A DNA stretch of 64,000 nt, from contig OY282375.1 of NCBI GenBank assembly GCA_958295825.1, positions 2,093,489 to 2,157,488 on the forward strand, read 5' to 3'. The position numbers were made by a program, and so were the translations under genes. Positions 43,322-52,074 of this stretch are shown piece after piece (position 1 is the stretch's first letter; each line of letters opens with the position of its first letter). The stretch comes from an uncultured Candidatus Entotheonella sp. (lineage in GTDB: Bacteria > Tectomicrobia > Entotheonellia > Entotheonellales > Entotheonellaceae). The notes below the pieces were generated by a model. It was not told where the DNA came from. It was given only the letters and a program-made list of their open reading frames with translations, and ran no database searches.

Positions 43322-44157
43322 GAGACAGAAAGGGACACGTGAGGAGTAAAGGCATGCTGTTGGCGTTAGCGGTTCTGGTGCTGCTACCGCTCCATGTGCA
43401 GGCTGCATCGCCTTACAAGGCTGTGCAACGGGGCAATGAATTTTACGAGGCGGGTGAATACGACGCCGCGGGGCTACATTATGCCAGCGCCAGCGAGGCC
43501 CTCCCCGAGGCCGCCGAGATTTACTTCAATCAGGGCAACGTGCTGTACAAGCAGCGAAAATTCCTCCAGGCCCTGGCGCATTACACGAACGCTTTGCAGT
43601 CGGTTAACGGCGTTTTGGAAAGTCGCGTCAAATACAATCTCGGCAACGTCGAGTACCGCCGCGCCCTGATTGCGATGAGCACGCCGCAGGATTCCATGCT
43701 GCTGTTGCGGTCGGCCATCACGTACTACCGCGACAGCTTGGCGGTCGATCCGCAACAACAAAACGCCCGCTACAATTTGGAGTTGGCGCATCGCCTGCTG
43801 CGCCAACTCTACGATGAACTACAAGAGGACCGGCGGGATAACGCCGATGACGGCCGTAATTCGGAACGGAAGTCAGAAAGCGACGAGTCGAAGCAGCGGC
43901 AGTCTGAGCAACGCAACTCGCGGAAGGACAGCAAGGAAGATGAAGGTCAGGCGGGCAGCGAGGCATCGCAGAGCGTCATGGCCGACAGCGGTATGGAGGA
44001 GTCGCCGGAAGACATGGAAATGCCCGACGACCTGAGTCTGGAAGAGGCCGAAATGAAACTAAACGAATTTCGTGATCGGGCGAAAAAGATCGCGGAAATG
44101 CGCCAGGAGTGGAAGAAGGCTCGCATGCGCGACGGCAAGGTGGAGAAATATTGGTAA
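43318..44157 (+). CDS. Periplasmic TPR protein (MxaK/BatC-like)
   Basis: A 279-residue protein with an N-terminal signal peptide (LLALAVLVLLPLHVQAA). Two to three TPR-like helical pairs follow (GNEFYEAGEYDAAGLHYASA, NQGNVLYKQRKFLQALAHY, and around 125-160). A highly charged, probably disordered C-terminal third is rich in Glu, Ser, Asp and Lys. It overlaps the preceding VWA gene by four bases. BatC-type proteins with this build accompany VWA pairs. A terminator follows it at 44180. Confidence 0.85.
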   Translation: MRDRKGHVRSKGMLLALAVLVLLPLHVQAASPYKAVQRGNEFYEAGEYDAAGLHYASASEALPEAAEIYFNQGNVLYKQRKFLQALAHYTNALQSVNGVLESRVKYNLGNVEYRRALIAMSTPQDSMLLLRSAITYYRDSLAVDPQQQNARYNLELAHRLLRQLYDELQEDRRDNADDGRNSERKSESDESKQRQSEQRNSRKDSKEDEGQAGSEASQSVMADSGMEESPEDMEMPDDLSLEEAEMKLNEFRDRAKKIAEMRQEWKKARMRDGKVEKYW

Positions 44158-44179
44158 TTCTGATTCTGCCGGGGCAAGG

Positions 44180-44215
44180 AAAAGGCGCCTGCAGAGGGTT
44201 GTAGGTGCCTTTTTC
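44180..44215 (+). terminator. Rho-independent terminator between TPR and second VWA gene
   Basis: The arms 44180-44193 and 44200-44213 form a stem with a six-base loop, with G-U pairs, ending in a run of T. It splits the DUF58/VWA set, so the downstream VWA gene is either expressed by read-through or from its own promoter. Confidence 0.7.
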
Positions 44216-44289
44216 TCGTCATTGTTTCGGTGAAGCTGCCGATTTTTATCGACATCGTTCGTGCGTATTTACTTTGGGAGTTCATCATT

Positions 44290-45312
44290 ATGCGCTTGGT
44301 CAATCCCTTGGCTCTGTTTCTCCTGGTATTGGTGCCGCTGCTGCTTTACCTGCGTTACCGGCGCCAGCAACCGGCGGTTATATCCTACCCGACGCTACAG
44401 GACCTGCGCAGGCTGCCGCAGTCGTTCGCGGTATGGCTACACCGTGCGCTGCCGGTCCTGCGCGCGCTGGCGCTGATTCTGTGCGTTGTGGCTTTGGCCC
44501 GGCCGCAGTGGGGATTCGAAACCACCGAGGTACGGCGCCAAGGCATCGCCATCGACATGGTCGTGGATACCTCCCGTAGCATGGCGGCGCAGGATTTGGA
44601 ATTGGAGGGCGAGGAAAGGGACCGCCTGGAGGTGGTGAAGGAAGCGTTTCGTCAGTTTGTGCGGGGTGAAGGCGACAGCGCCGGTGGGCGTGAGGGCGAT
44701 CTGATTGGCATGGTGACGTTTGCGAAATACGCTGACGGTGTCACGCCGCTGACGCTGGACCACGACATGTTGTTATCGCTGCTCGATCAGATCGAGATCG
44801 TCACCTTGCCGGAAGACAACGGCACTTCCATAGGTGAAGCTATTGCCTTGGGGGTGGAACGCCTGCGCCAGAGCAAAACGACAAGCAAGGTGATGATTCT
44901 GCTGACGGACGGCAGTAACAACGCGGGGCTTACGGAGCCTGTGGAAGCGGCCCAGATTGCCAAGGCGCTGGGGATCAAGATCTACACCATCGGCACCGGT
45001 AAACGCGGGACGGCCCCTGTTCCCATGCGGGCGCATGATGGCCGGAAAGTGATGCGGCGTATGCAGGTATCGATCGACGAACGGACGCTCCGGCAGATTG
45101 CCCACCTCACCGGCGGGCAGTATTTTCGAGCCACGGACAGTGAAGCGTTGAAAGAAATTTATTCCGAGATCGACCGCTTGGAAAAGACCACCACGGTGGC
45201 GGAACACTACCAGCAATACATCGACTTCTTCCCTGCATTCCTGCTGTCCGGCCTGGGGCTCGTCCTGTTGGAAGCCGTGCTCGTCAACACCCGTTTGCGG
45301 ACCGTTCCATAA
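44290..45312 (+). CDS. VWA-domain membrane protein (MxaL/BatA-like)
   Basis: A 340-residue protein with N-terminal membrane segments (about 4-22 and 55-70), a VWA domain and a C-terminal membrane helix. The MIDAS is DTSRS (Asp93, Ser95, Ser97), followed by LLTDGSNNAG. GGGAG lies nine bases before the ATG at 44290; the longer frame to 44230 runs into the terminator region. It pairs with the VWA protein at 42293, as BatA pairs with BatB or MxaL with MxaC. Confidence 0.88.
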   Translation: MRLVNPLALFLLVLVPLLLYLRYRRQQPAVISYPTLQDLRRLPQSFAVWLHRALPVLRALALILCVVALARPQWGFETTEVRRQGIAIDMVVDTSRSMAAQDLELEGEERDRLEVVKEAFRQFVRGEGDSAGGREGDLIGMVTFAKYADGVTPLTLDHDMLLSLLDQIEIVTLPEDNGTSIGEAIALGVERLRQSKTTSKVMILLTDGSNNAGLTEPVEAAQIAKALGIKIYTIGTGKRGTAPVPMRAHDGRKVMRRMQVSIDERTLRQIAHLTGGQYFRATDSEALKEIYSEIDRLEKTTTVAEHYQQYIDFFPAFLLSGLGLVLLEAVLVNTRLRTVP

Positions 45313-45334
45313 TTCCCCATCGATGGAAAGGTCC

Positions 45335-45359
45335 GTCACCCCGGCGCAGGCTGGGTGAC
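45335..45359. other. Hairpin between convergent genes
   Basis: GTCACCC (45335-45341) and GGGTGAC (45353-45359) form a 7-bp stem in the 65-bp gap between two convergent genes. No T-run follows, so it is only a possible weak terminator. Confidence 0.35.
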
Positions 45360-45377
45360 GCCTTTGGGGCATTGGTG

Positions 45378-45830
45378 TTACTTGCGAAGGGTATTCAGTT
45401 CGAGGACAACCCCGGTGGCGCCGAGGGGTATCAATCCCGGCGTGCTGGCGAGCAACTCGCCGGGCACGACAGAGAGGACGTCGCCGTCCTTGTCGGTGAA
45501 TGCTTGCACAACGTAGGATTTCCACTTGCTGCGACCGGACATGTCGATAGTCGGCGCGATACGGAAATCAACAGGCAGGGTAAACGTAGGCAGGATTGCA
45601 TACTTGGCGTCGAGTTCCACGCCGTTTCCGGGATGGAACAACTTGATGATCAACCGGTCGCTTGGCGAGACGTGCTGGATGAGGTCGGCGCGGATACGGA
45701 TCGTCCCCTGGATCGTTTTCTTAGAATCATCAGCGGCCCAAGCGGCATTGAACAGCCATCCAACAAGCAGGCACACACCGCATACGAACCTGATTCTCGC
45801 CAATTGAGACAGCCCTCGGTGGATCGTCAC
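45378..45830 (-). CDS. Secreted CcmI C-terminal-domain-like protein
   Basis: A 150-residue protein with a signal peptide ending NAAWA (around 30). The mature part, with VSPSDRLIIKLFHPGNG, then LPVDFRIAPTIDMSGRSKW and VVPGELLAS, resembles the periplasmic C-terminal domain of CcmI/CycH cytochrome c assembly factors. Here that domain stands alone. GTG at 45830 shares bases with the upstream TGA (GTGA), so the pair is translationally coupled. It may serve the cytochrome c encoded two genes upstream. Family call is by pattern only. Confidence 0.65.
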   Translation of the reverse strand: MTIHRGLSQLARIRFVCGVCLLVGWLFNAAWAADDSKKTIQGTIRIRADLIQHVSPSDRLIIKLFHPGNGVELDAKYAILPTFTLPVDFRIAPTIDMSGRSKWKSYVVQAFTDKDGDVLSVVPGELLASTPGLIPLGATGVVLELNTLRK

Positions 45831-46246
45831 TGAATGTAGATGTCCAAATTTCCGACGCCGGTCCAACCCGTAAACTGCACGCGCGAAAAGCGGCGGTGCA
45901 CGATGTTGAGGCGCTGGTAGAACTCTACCGTGAACGCCACTCGGATCTGGTCTCTCTCCTGCCCGAGCACCCGTACCCACGGGGCCATCATGTCTTCAAG
46001 TATTTCATCATCGATATAGATGCACAGGTCCTCGCCATTCTCGTTGCGCAGGTCCTTCCGCAATGCCTGAACGTCCTTGCCGACGCGTTGCCCCGCCGCC
46101 GCTTGCCCGTAGGCTGCTTGGCTGACGCAAACCCACGAGCCCCTGAGCAGCGTGTGCGGGCGGTCATCGTCGTGGTGGCCCTGGGCGGTGCCCAGCAGCA
46201 GGACAATCAGCAGCATAACGAGACCTAAGTTCACACGACCTCGCAT
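45827..46246 (-). CDS. Small secreted protein of unknown function
   Basis: A 139-residue protein with a signal peptide (LVMLLIVLLLGTAQG), a His/Asp-rich start of the mature form (HHDDDRPH) and a beta-rich C-terminus (RVQFTGWTGVGNLDIYIQ). I recognise no family. The HHDDD cluster could bind metal. It lies 23 bp after the cytochrome c gene and overlaps the CcmI-like gene, so the three form an operon downstream of the PQQ dehydrogenase. Confidence 0.7.
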   Translation of the reverse strand: MRGRVNLGLVMLLIVLLLGTAQGHHDDDRPHTLLRGSWVCVSQAAYGQAAAGQRVGKDVQALRKDLRNENGEDLCIYIDDEILEDMMAPWVRVLGQERDQIRVAFTVEFYQRLNIVHRRFSRVQFTGWTGVGNLDIYIQ

Positions 46247-46269
46247 AGCTCACACTCCCTTCTTACCGC

Positions 46270-46728
46270 TCAGTTGTCTTTCCAGTTCGCTCCGTCCAGA
46301 GCGAGCGTTTCCAGATAGGCGCCGATGTAGGAAATCTGTTCGGGATTCAGCACCCCGGCCCACGGCGGCATTTTCAACTTGGGTCTGCCGGCTACGACGA
46401 TGGACACGAACTGGCTGTAGCCGGCCCAGAAGCGGCGCAAGTCCTTGGCGTACCCGCCCCAGCGCGGCGAGATGCCGTCGGCTTTCACCCCGTGGCACTG
46501 CACGCACCAAGTAAAATAGAGCTTGCCCCCTCCGAGGACCGCGTCGCACTGCCCCGAGTATGGATTCGACGACGGAACCGGATTTTCAGGGAGCGCCAAG
46601 GTGTTGGTTCCATCCGTGCACTCCTCGGCGGCCAACGCATGCTTGGGGCCGTGCACCATCAACAAGCCCATCACCACGACAACAGTGGCAAGAAACCGCA
46701 CCCGAGTCTTGCCCGAGTTGGTTATCAC
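46270..46728 (-). CDS. Periplasmic c-type cytochrome, partner of PQQ dehydrogenase
   Basis: A 152-residue cytochrome c with a signal peptide ending HALAA, one heme site CVQCH (Cys75, Cys78, His79) and a likely Met ligand in PKLKMPPWAGVL. The size and position immediately downstream of a PQQ alcohol dehydrogenase suggest it accepts electrons from that enzyme. A terminator lies between the two genes, which would set a lower level for this gene or mean a separate start. Confidence 0.88.
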   Translation of the reverse strand: MITNSGKTRVRFLATVVVVMGLLMVHGPKHALAAEECTDGTNTLALPENPVPSSNPYSGQCDAVLGGGKLYFTWCVQCHGVKADGISPRWGGYAKDLRRFWAGYSQFVSIVVAGRPKLKMPPWAGVLNPEQISYIGAYLETLALDGANWKDN

Positions 46729-46776
46729 CTTTGTTTCTCCTTCCCTTACAGTCCACGAAAATCTTGGCAGAAAACA

Positions 46777-46824
46777 GAAAAAAACGGCGGGGCTGGAAAG
46801 GCCTTGCGTTTCCAGCCCCGCCGT
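46777..46824 (-). terminator. Rho-independent terminator after PQQ alcohol dehydrogenase
   Basis: A perfect 16-bp stem (46784-46799 with 46809-46824) and a nine-base loop are followed, on the minus strand, by a run of T (46783 to 46778). It sits 15 bp after the dehydrogenase stop and before the cytochrome gene. Confidence 0.9.
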
Positions 46825-46838
46825 CGTCAGCCCGTGTT

Positions 46839-48632
46839 TTACGGGAGCGCGAACGTGACGAGCGCTGCGGTCGACTGATAGTTGATCAGCTCATCCCCGA
46901 ACAGGGCCAGCACTGCGCCAGCAACGTAGGTCCCATGACCGACCACCATGGACACGTACTGCTTGCCATCGGCATCGTAGGAAATGATACCGCCGTTGTG
47001 GCCGGTGCCGTTGTTGAAACGCCACAGCGTTTCGCCGGTTTCGGCGTCCAACGCCTCCGCCCAACCGTCCATGGTGCCGTTGAACACCAAGCCGCTAGCG
47101 GTGGACATCAGCGCCGAGTGCGGGATGATGTCATAACGCTTGTCCCAGGCCAGCTCGGCGGTCACCGGGTTGCGCGCGGTGATGCGTCCGTGCGCCTTGT
47201 CGCCCGGCGGATGCGTGCCCACCCATTCGGCGGCCATGAAGACCTGCGCGAACGGCTCCGTCACGCGGGTCTCGGTACCGAAGGAGATGGTGGTGCCGCC
47301 GCCCTCGGGGGCAACCGTCAGCCACATGCACCATTCGTTGACCACGCGGTAGTGCAGCCCGGTCTGCGGGTTGTACGTACCGGCGTTCCAGCTGTGGCCG
47401 CCGTCGATAGCCGGGCAAACCAGCGTGCGCTCGCCAGCCTTGGGCCACAGCATGTTCTCAAACTCGCCCGTTTCCAGATTGAAACCGCTCGTCCAGTTCT
47501 GGCTCTTCTGGGCCGGGTACACGTTCACGGGCTTGCCGCTCTTGGGCTCGTGCACGTGGTTGAAACCGTTCTTGCCAGGGTGCAGAACCAGGGTCTGGCC
47601 GTCGTGCTCGAACATCACGTACTCGCCAGGAGAAGCGTCGTAGTCGTAGGGATCGCTCGGCGCTTCCTGGAAGTACCAGTTCAACTTGCCGGTATCCAGG
47701 TCCAGAGCGATCGTGGAGGAGGTGTACAGGTTGTCACCCGGGCGCCAGCCGTTGGCGTTCGGGTCGCGGCACTGATCACCGCAATAGTCGTAGTCAGGAT
47801 CCGGGTTGCTCGTACCGATCAGGATCTGGTTGTTGGCGTAGTCCACGGTGCCGGGCTGCCAGGAGCCGCCGCCGCCGTACTTCCACGAGTCACCGCCCCA
47901 GGTGGCGAGGGCTGCGGGATCGCCGCGGCCAGTGGTGTAGAACGTCCACTTCAGGTCACCGGTCTCGGGATTGAGACCGAAGATGCGGCCTTCAATCGGA
48001 TACTCGCCGCCGTTCTGGCCAATGACGAGCAGGTCGGAATTGACGAAGGTGGCGGCGCCGCTGAAGCCAGCGGTGTCCTTCTGGGAGTTGACCAGCTTGC
48101 GGTCCCAGATGATCTCGGCGGTGTTCTCGTCAATCGCCACCACGCGGCCATCGGCCAAGCCCATGTAGAGGCGCCCGTCACCAATGGAAGTGCCGCGGGA
48201 GTGGGCGAACACGGAGCGTGCCACAACGGCCTCGTCCATTTCCGGTACGAAGGCCCAGATACGCTCACCCGTCGCGCCGTTGAGCTTCCAGATCGTGGAC
48301 GGGTTGGCGGGGAGGTAAATATTGCCACCAATGGCTATCGGCGTGCTGTGCAAACCGGCATTACCGCTGCCGGTGCCGCCGCCGCCAGGCAGGAAGATCC
48401 ACGCCGGTTTGAGCTGGGACACGTTGTCCTTGTTGATCTGATCCAGCGGGCTGTGACGCCAAGCTTTATCGGTGGTGCGATGGTACGCGCACCAGTTCTC
48501 AGCCGGGCAGTTCCGGATGCTGTCGGCGCCCGAGCTGCCGTGGCCCATCGCCATCGCAGCCGGAGCCACAAGCAGGCCGGCAATCGCCAGGAACGCCAAG
48601 GCCTTACCAAATCTTGCCATTGCCTTGCACAT
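46839..48632 (-). CDS. PQQ-dependent methanol/ethanol-family alcohol dehydrogenase
   Basis: A 597-residue periplasmic quinoprotein with a signal peptide ending AAMAMG. Beta-propeller 'tryptophan-docking' repeats occur, such as NPETGDLKWTFYTTG and DAETGETLWRFNNGTG. The catalytic region DPYDYDAS (about 328-334) has Asp330 and a second Asp at 332, the extra carboxylate linked to lanthanide use in XoxF-type enzymes. The adjacent Cys-Cys disulfide typical of methanol dehydrogenases is not found in its usual place; instead YDYCGDQC occurs at 281-288. It probably oxidises an alcohol and passes electrons to the downstream cytochrome. It is divergent from the two-component genes. Confidence 0.9.
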   Translation of the reverse strand: MCKAMARFGKALAFLAIAGLLVAPAAMAMGHGSSGADSIRNCPAENWCAYHRTTDKAWRHSPLDQINKDNVSQLKPAWIFLPGGGGTGSGNAGLHSTPIAIGGNIYLPANPSTIWKLNGATGERIWAFVPEMDEAVVARSVFAHSRGTSIGDGRLYMGLADGRVVAIDENTAEIIWDRKLVNSQKDTAGFSGAATFVNSDLLVIGQNGGEYPIEGRIFGLNPETGDLKWTFYTTGRGDPAALATWGGDSWKYGGGGSWQPGTVDYANNQILIGTSNPDPDYDYCGDQCRDPNANGWRPGDNLYTSSTIALDLDTGKLNWYFQEAPSDPYDYDASPGEYVMFEHDGQTLVLHPGKNGFNHVHEPKSGKPVNVYPAQKSQNWTSGFNLETGEFENMLWPKAGERTLVCPAIDGGHSWNAGTYNPQTGLHYRVVNEWCMWLTVAPEGGGTTISFGTETRVTEPFAQVFMAAEWVGTHPPGDKAHGRITARNPVTAELAWDKRYDIIPHSALMSTASGLVFNGTMDGWAEALDAETGETLWRFNNGTGHNGGIISYDADGKQYVSMVVGHGTYVAGAVLALFGDELINYQSTAALVTFALP

Positions 48633-49027
48633 AATCCCTCCTTAGTACAAATACCAACTCCAGTTGTCGCTGAATTTCCTACCCGTGCAGGGAGGCATTT
48701 CAACGATACTCGAATCCAATAGCCAAACCCAACCTCAGTGTGAGTAGACTGCGGTTTGTGTTTTGTCTATATGGATAGATCGGAGGTTTATAATCATCCC
48801 AACCAACCGTGTCAAGCCCGATTTCGTTTTGCCAGCCCAATCTGTGGGCTTGTTGCAATGTTAATCTCCGTGCTCATGGGCCAAGTCACAGTTGTGGGAT
48901 ACAGGTGGTAGGCTATGATGTCCAATGGTCCAGACGCAATTCGTTCAGCCGGGTGTGTCCTTTATTTGGACCTCATTGATCCGCCAGGAAAAGCCAGGCT
49001 ACACACAACGGGTCTTCTGATGAATGG
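48633..49027. other. Intergenic region between PQQ dehydrogenase and sensor kinase
   Basis: This 395-bp gap must carry control sites for both divergent units. I see TATAAT (48789-48794) on the plus strand without a good -35, and a short hairpin AGCCCA/TGGGCT around 48835-48852. The minus-strand gene has AAGGAGG just upstream of its start. No coding gene is supported here. Confidence 0.4.
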
Positions 49028-50284
49028 ATGTGGATTATGAAAAGTGCAAAAATTATCTACGACATCATTTGGATGATAATCGCGATTCTACTCGCCTCTT
49101 TCCTCACGGTCGTCTTTGATCTGCATGAGTGGCTTATCCAGTACACGCGCCCCTTCGAATCCTGGGAGCTCGATGAGGTCCCCTTCCTTCTCTTTTTTGT
49201 GGCGCTGTCCTGTGCTTGGTTTGCCTATCGACGCTGCCGCGAATTGATCACGGAGGTCGCCGAGCGCAGGCAGATCCAGAAGGCGCTTACCGATAGCGAA
49301 ACCCGTTACCGTACCTTAGTGGAAGCCTCGGCGCAGGGCATCTATATCTACCAGCAAGGCGCCATACGGTTTGCAAATCGGGCGCTGGGCCGGCTGTTTG
49401 GCTATGAAAGCGCCGCAGCGCTGGTCGGCGAGGACGTGGAACAGCTCTGCTCGCCTTATGAAGAGGCGCGTCTGACGGCCTGCAACGCTGCCGCCTTGGC
49501 GGGCCATGCCGAACCGCGGCGTTACGAATGGCACGGCGTGCATCGGGACGGCGCCATACTCTGGCTCGAAAGTCTTCCGCTGCGCATCACGTGGGACGGC
49601 GCCCCGGCCCTGATGATTACGGTGTTGGACATTACGGAGCGTCGAGGCCAGGAACAGGAACGCCGCAAGATCGCTTACGACATCCATGATGGCATTGCGC
49701 AGTTGATGGTGGGCGCCCAGCACCATCTGGAGGCGTTCGATTACCTCTGCCGCGATGACGCTTCTTTGGCCGAGGATCAGTTGGGCCGCGGCCGTGCCAA
49801 ACTCCGTCAGGCGATTGTCGAAACACGACGGCTGATGACCCAGCTGCGCCCGGTCAGCCTCGAAACCCTGGGTTTGATTCCTGCCGTGCAGCAGTATCTG
49901 AACGAATTGGGCAAAGACGCTGGCTGGGAAATCGACTATCACGCCGAGGTCGCCGCCCTGCACCTCTCCCCGGACGGGGAAACCGCCCTCTTCCGCATTC
50001 TGCAAGAGGCGCTGACGAATGCCTGGAAGCATGCACAGACATCCATGGTGCGTCTCAGCCTGCATACCGAAGGCGAAAAAGACGACCTGCTGGTTGTGTG
50101 TGTCCAGGACTGGGGAACAGGTTTCGAGCCCGCCCGTATCCACTCCGATGCCCAAGGCATCGGCCTTATGGGCATGCGCGAGCGCGCTCGGCAGCTGGGC
50201 GGGGTGTGCAGCATCGAGAGTCGCCCCGGCCGCGGCACGACGGTGCGGCTACGGATTCCCCTGCAGCATGGAGAAGCCGTATGA
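49028..50284 (+). CDS. PAS sensor histidine kinase (NarL/UhpB type)
   Basis: A 418-residue kinase: two membrane helices (about 10-30 and 52-66), a coiled linker, a PAS domain (about 90-210), a HisKA_3 dimerisation helix with the phosphorylated His220 in IAYDIHDGIAQ, and a HATPase domain with EALTNAWKHAQ and GIGLMGMRERA. It pairs with the response regulator that overlaps its stop. Its position beside the PQQ dehydrogenase suggests control of alcohol-oxidation genes; the signal is unknown. GTG/ATG choice is uncertain; an ATG at 49037 is the alternative. Confidence 0.9.
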   Translation: MWIMKSAKIIYDIIWMIIAILLASFLTVVFDLHEWLIQYTRPFESWELDEVPFLLFFVALSCAWFAYRRCRELITEVAERRQIQKALTDSETRYRTLVEASAQGIYIYQQGAIRFANRALGRLFGYESAAALVGEDVEQLCSPYEEARLTACNAAALAGHAEPRRYEWHGVHRDGAILWLESLPLRITWDGAPALMITVLDITERRGQEQERRKIAYDIHDGIAQLMVGAQHHLEAFDYLCRDDASLAEDQLGRGRAKLRQAIVETRRLMTQLRPVSLETLGLIPAVQQYLNELGKDAGWEIDYHAEVAALHLSPDGETALFRILQEALTNAWKHAQTSMVRLSLHTEGEKDDLLVVCVQDWGTGFEPARIHSDAQGIGLMGMRERARQLGGVCSIESRPGRGTTVRLRIPLQHGEAV

Positions 50285-50946
50285 GTCTGCGGGAACAGCG
50301 CCGCATTCAGGTCGTGATAGCCGACGATCACCCGGTGGTGCGGGAGGGTCTGCGGAGTATCCTTTTGACGGCTGCGGATATAGAGGTCATCGGCGAAGCT
50401 GGCACCGGGGCTGAGGCGGTGGCGCGAGCTCAGACGCTACGGCCTGAGGTCATGCTGCTCGACATCCGCATGCCCGATGGGAATGGTCTGGCAGTCCTGA
50501 ACCAGATTAAGGCGGTGTCGCCTGACACCAGCGTCGTCATGGTGACGATGCACGACAATCCCGATTACATTTCACGCGCCGTTGCAGCCGGTGCCGCCGG
50601 ATACGTGCTCAAAGAGGCAAATCGCCACGATCTCCTCACGGCAATTCGCACGGTGCTCAAGCCATCGGCAGCCCCCACCCCTGTCCTGTTGAGCAAATCT
50701 CAACGGGTGCCGTTCAACGCCGCACAGACGGCGGCGCCGTCTGGCCCTGCGTCGCTTAGTCCGGTCGAACGCGAATTGTTGCTGCTGCTAGCGGATGGAC
50801 TCAGTAATAAAGAAATCAGCTTGCAGTTGCGCTGCAGCCTGGGCACCGTCAAGAATTACCTCCAGCATATTTTCACCACCCTTCAGGTTTCAGATCGCAC
50901 CCGCGCGGTTGTGGAAGCTATCCGCCTCGGGCTCATTGATCCGTGA
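50281..50946 (+). CDS. LuxR/NarL-family response regulator
   Basis: A 221-residue regulator. The receiver domain has the acidic pair in IADDHPVV and the phospho-acceptor Asp61 in LLDIRMPDG. A C-terminal LuxR helix-turn-helix contains LSPVERELLLLLADGLSNKE and GTVKNYLQHIF. ATG 50281 overlaps the kinase stop (ATGA); the longer frame is rejected. Such regulators commonly activate PQQ-alcohol-dehydrogenase genes in other bacteria, which fits the neighbour on the other strand. Confidence 0.92.
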   Translation: MSLREQRRIQVVIADDHPVVREGLRSILLTAADIEVIGEAGTGAEAVARAQTLRPEVMLLDIRMPDGNGLAVLNQIKAVSPDTSVVMVTMHDNPDYISRAVAAGAAGYVLKEANRHDLLTAIRTVLKPSAAPTPVLLSKSQRVPFNAAQTAAPSGPASLSPVERELLLLLADGLSNKEISLQLRCSLGTVKNYLQHIFTTLQVSDRTRAVVEAIRLGLIDP

Positions 50947-51301
50947 GATTGTAGCCACTTGGCCGTAACGTCTTGGCCAGACGGCTTTATTGCGGATTTG
51001 CGCCCTCTTTCGCCGTTGCCGATTCCTCCTGAGCATGGGTATATGGTGACGTGTTAGGAAGCCGCTCTAGCTCATTGCTTGCGCGCTTCGGGAAGGTCTG
51101 AGGAAATCGCTCAGACGCGGGCTGTGTGCTCATATCCTCAAATGCTTATTCCGGCGCAGAGCCTTTGCGTTCGGGAAGCTAATGGACTCGCTTTCGCTGG
51201 AATGGCGAGAACAGGCGGCGCCGGCCAATCCCGTCAGAGGTTATGGACTTGGGCCGATTTATTCCGACCTTCTCCTAAAAACGGAGCACGTGGGTTTAGC
51301 G
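50947..51301. other. Intergenic region before metal ABC transporter
   Basis: A 355-bp gap. I see no gene, no clear promoter and no strong hairpin. An in-frame upstream extension of the ATPase from 51182 has low coding character and no homology to the family's N-terminus. Confidence 0.4.
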
Positions 51302-52054
51302 ATGAGCGAACGTTTGATTGATATACGGGATGCGAATTTCGGATACGGCCGCACAAGTGTCCTGCAAAGGGTGCAGTTCGTCCTAGCGGCGGGAGATTTC
51401 GTCGGCCTTGTCGGACCCAACGGCGCGGGCAAGACCACCTTGTTGCGTGGCTTGTTGGGCCTGATCAGGCCGCAGCGTGGCGAGCGGCGGATCAGCCCCC
51501 CTGACGGCGCTGCCGACGTGGTATTCGGCTATGTGCCGCAGGAAAAGGCGGTTGATCCGTTTTTCCCGTTGTCGGTGCTGGACGTTGTGCTCATGGGCCG
51601 CTACCGGCTGCTCGGGCCGGGCCGGCGTCCGATGTTGGTGGACCGGCGTGCGGCACTGGCGTGTCTTGGCCACGTACAGCTTGAGCATCTCGCTGACGCG
51701 TCCTTTCAGGATTTGTCAGGCGGTCAGAAACAGCGTGTTCTTCTGGCCCGTGCATTGGCCACCGAGCCGCACGTGCTGGTGCTTGACGAACCGACCAGCG
51801 CTATGGACCTGGCAGCTGAAAAACGGCTCATGGCCGTGATTAGTGAGCAACACGAGGATCGAGGGCTGACGGTCATGCTGGCAACACACGACTTGAACCT
51901 GATCGGGCGCTACGCCTCCAAAATTACCATTGTTGCGGGCGGGCAGGTCATTAGCGGCTCGCCAGCGGAACTTCTGGAGACCCGGCAACTCAGTGAGGTA
52001 TACGGCGTCGAGTTGCAGGTGCACGAAGTCCAGGGCCAGCGGTTAATCGTCTGA
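51302..52054 (+). CDS. Metal-type ABC transporter ATP-binding protein (ZnuC/MntB-like)
   Basis: A 250-residue ABC ATPase: Walker A GPNGAGKTT, Q-loop FGYVPQEKAVD, signature LSGGQKQR, Walker B VLVLDEPTSAMD and the switch His in LATHDLN. The FPLSVLDVVLMGRY segment is typical of the zinc/manganese/iron family. It is followed by the permease fusion and a cluster A-I binding protein, giving a complete importer. The metal is not evident from the ATPase. The start at 51302 (MSERLIDI) matches family length. Confidence 0.9.
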   Translation: MSERLIDIRDANFGYGRTSVLQRVQFVLAAGDFVGLVGPNGAGKTTLLRGLLGLIRPQRGERRISPPDGAADVVFGYVPQEKAVDPFFPLSVLDVVLMGRYRLLGPGRRPMLVDRRAALACLGHVQLEHLADASFQDLSGGQKQRVLLARALATEPHVLVLDEPTSAMDLAAEKRLMAVISEQHEDRGLTVMLATHDLNLIGRYASKITIVAGGQVISGSPAELLETRQLSEVYGVELQVHEVQGQRLIV

Positions 52055-52074
52055 GGCTACGGGGAATCAACGCG

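Noticed and set aside
46560..48722. A 720-codon plus-strand frame opposite the PQQ dehydrogenase
   Set aside because: The minus strand has the full quinoprotein with signal peptide, ribosome site and terminator; the plus frame has none.
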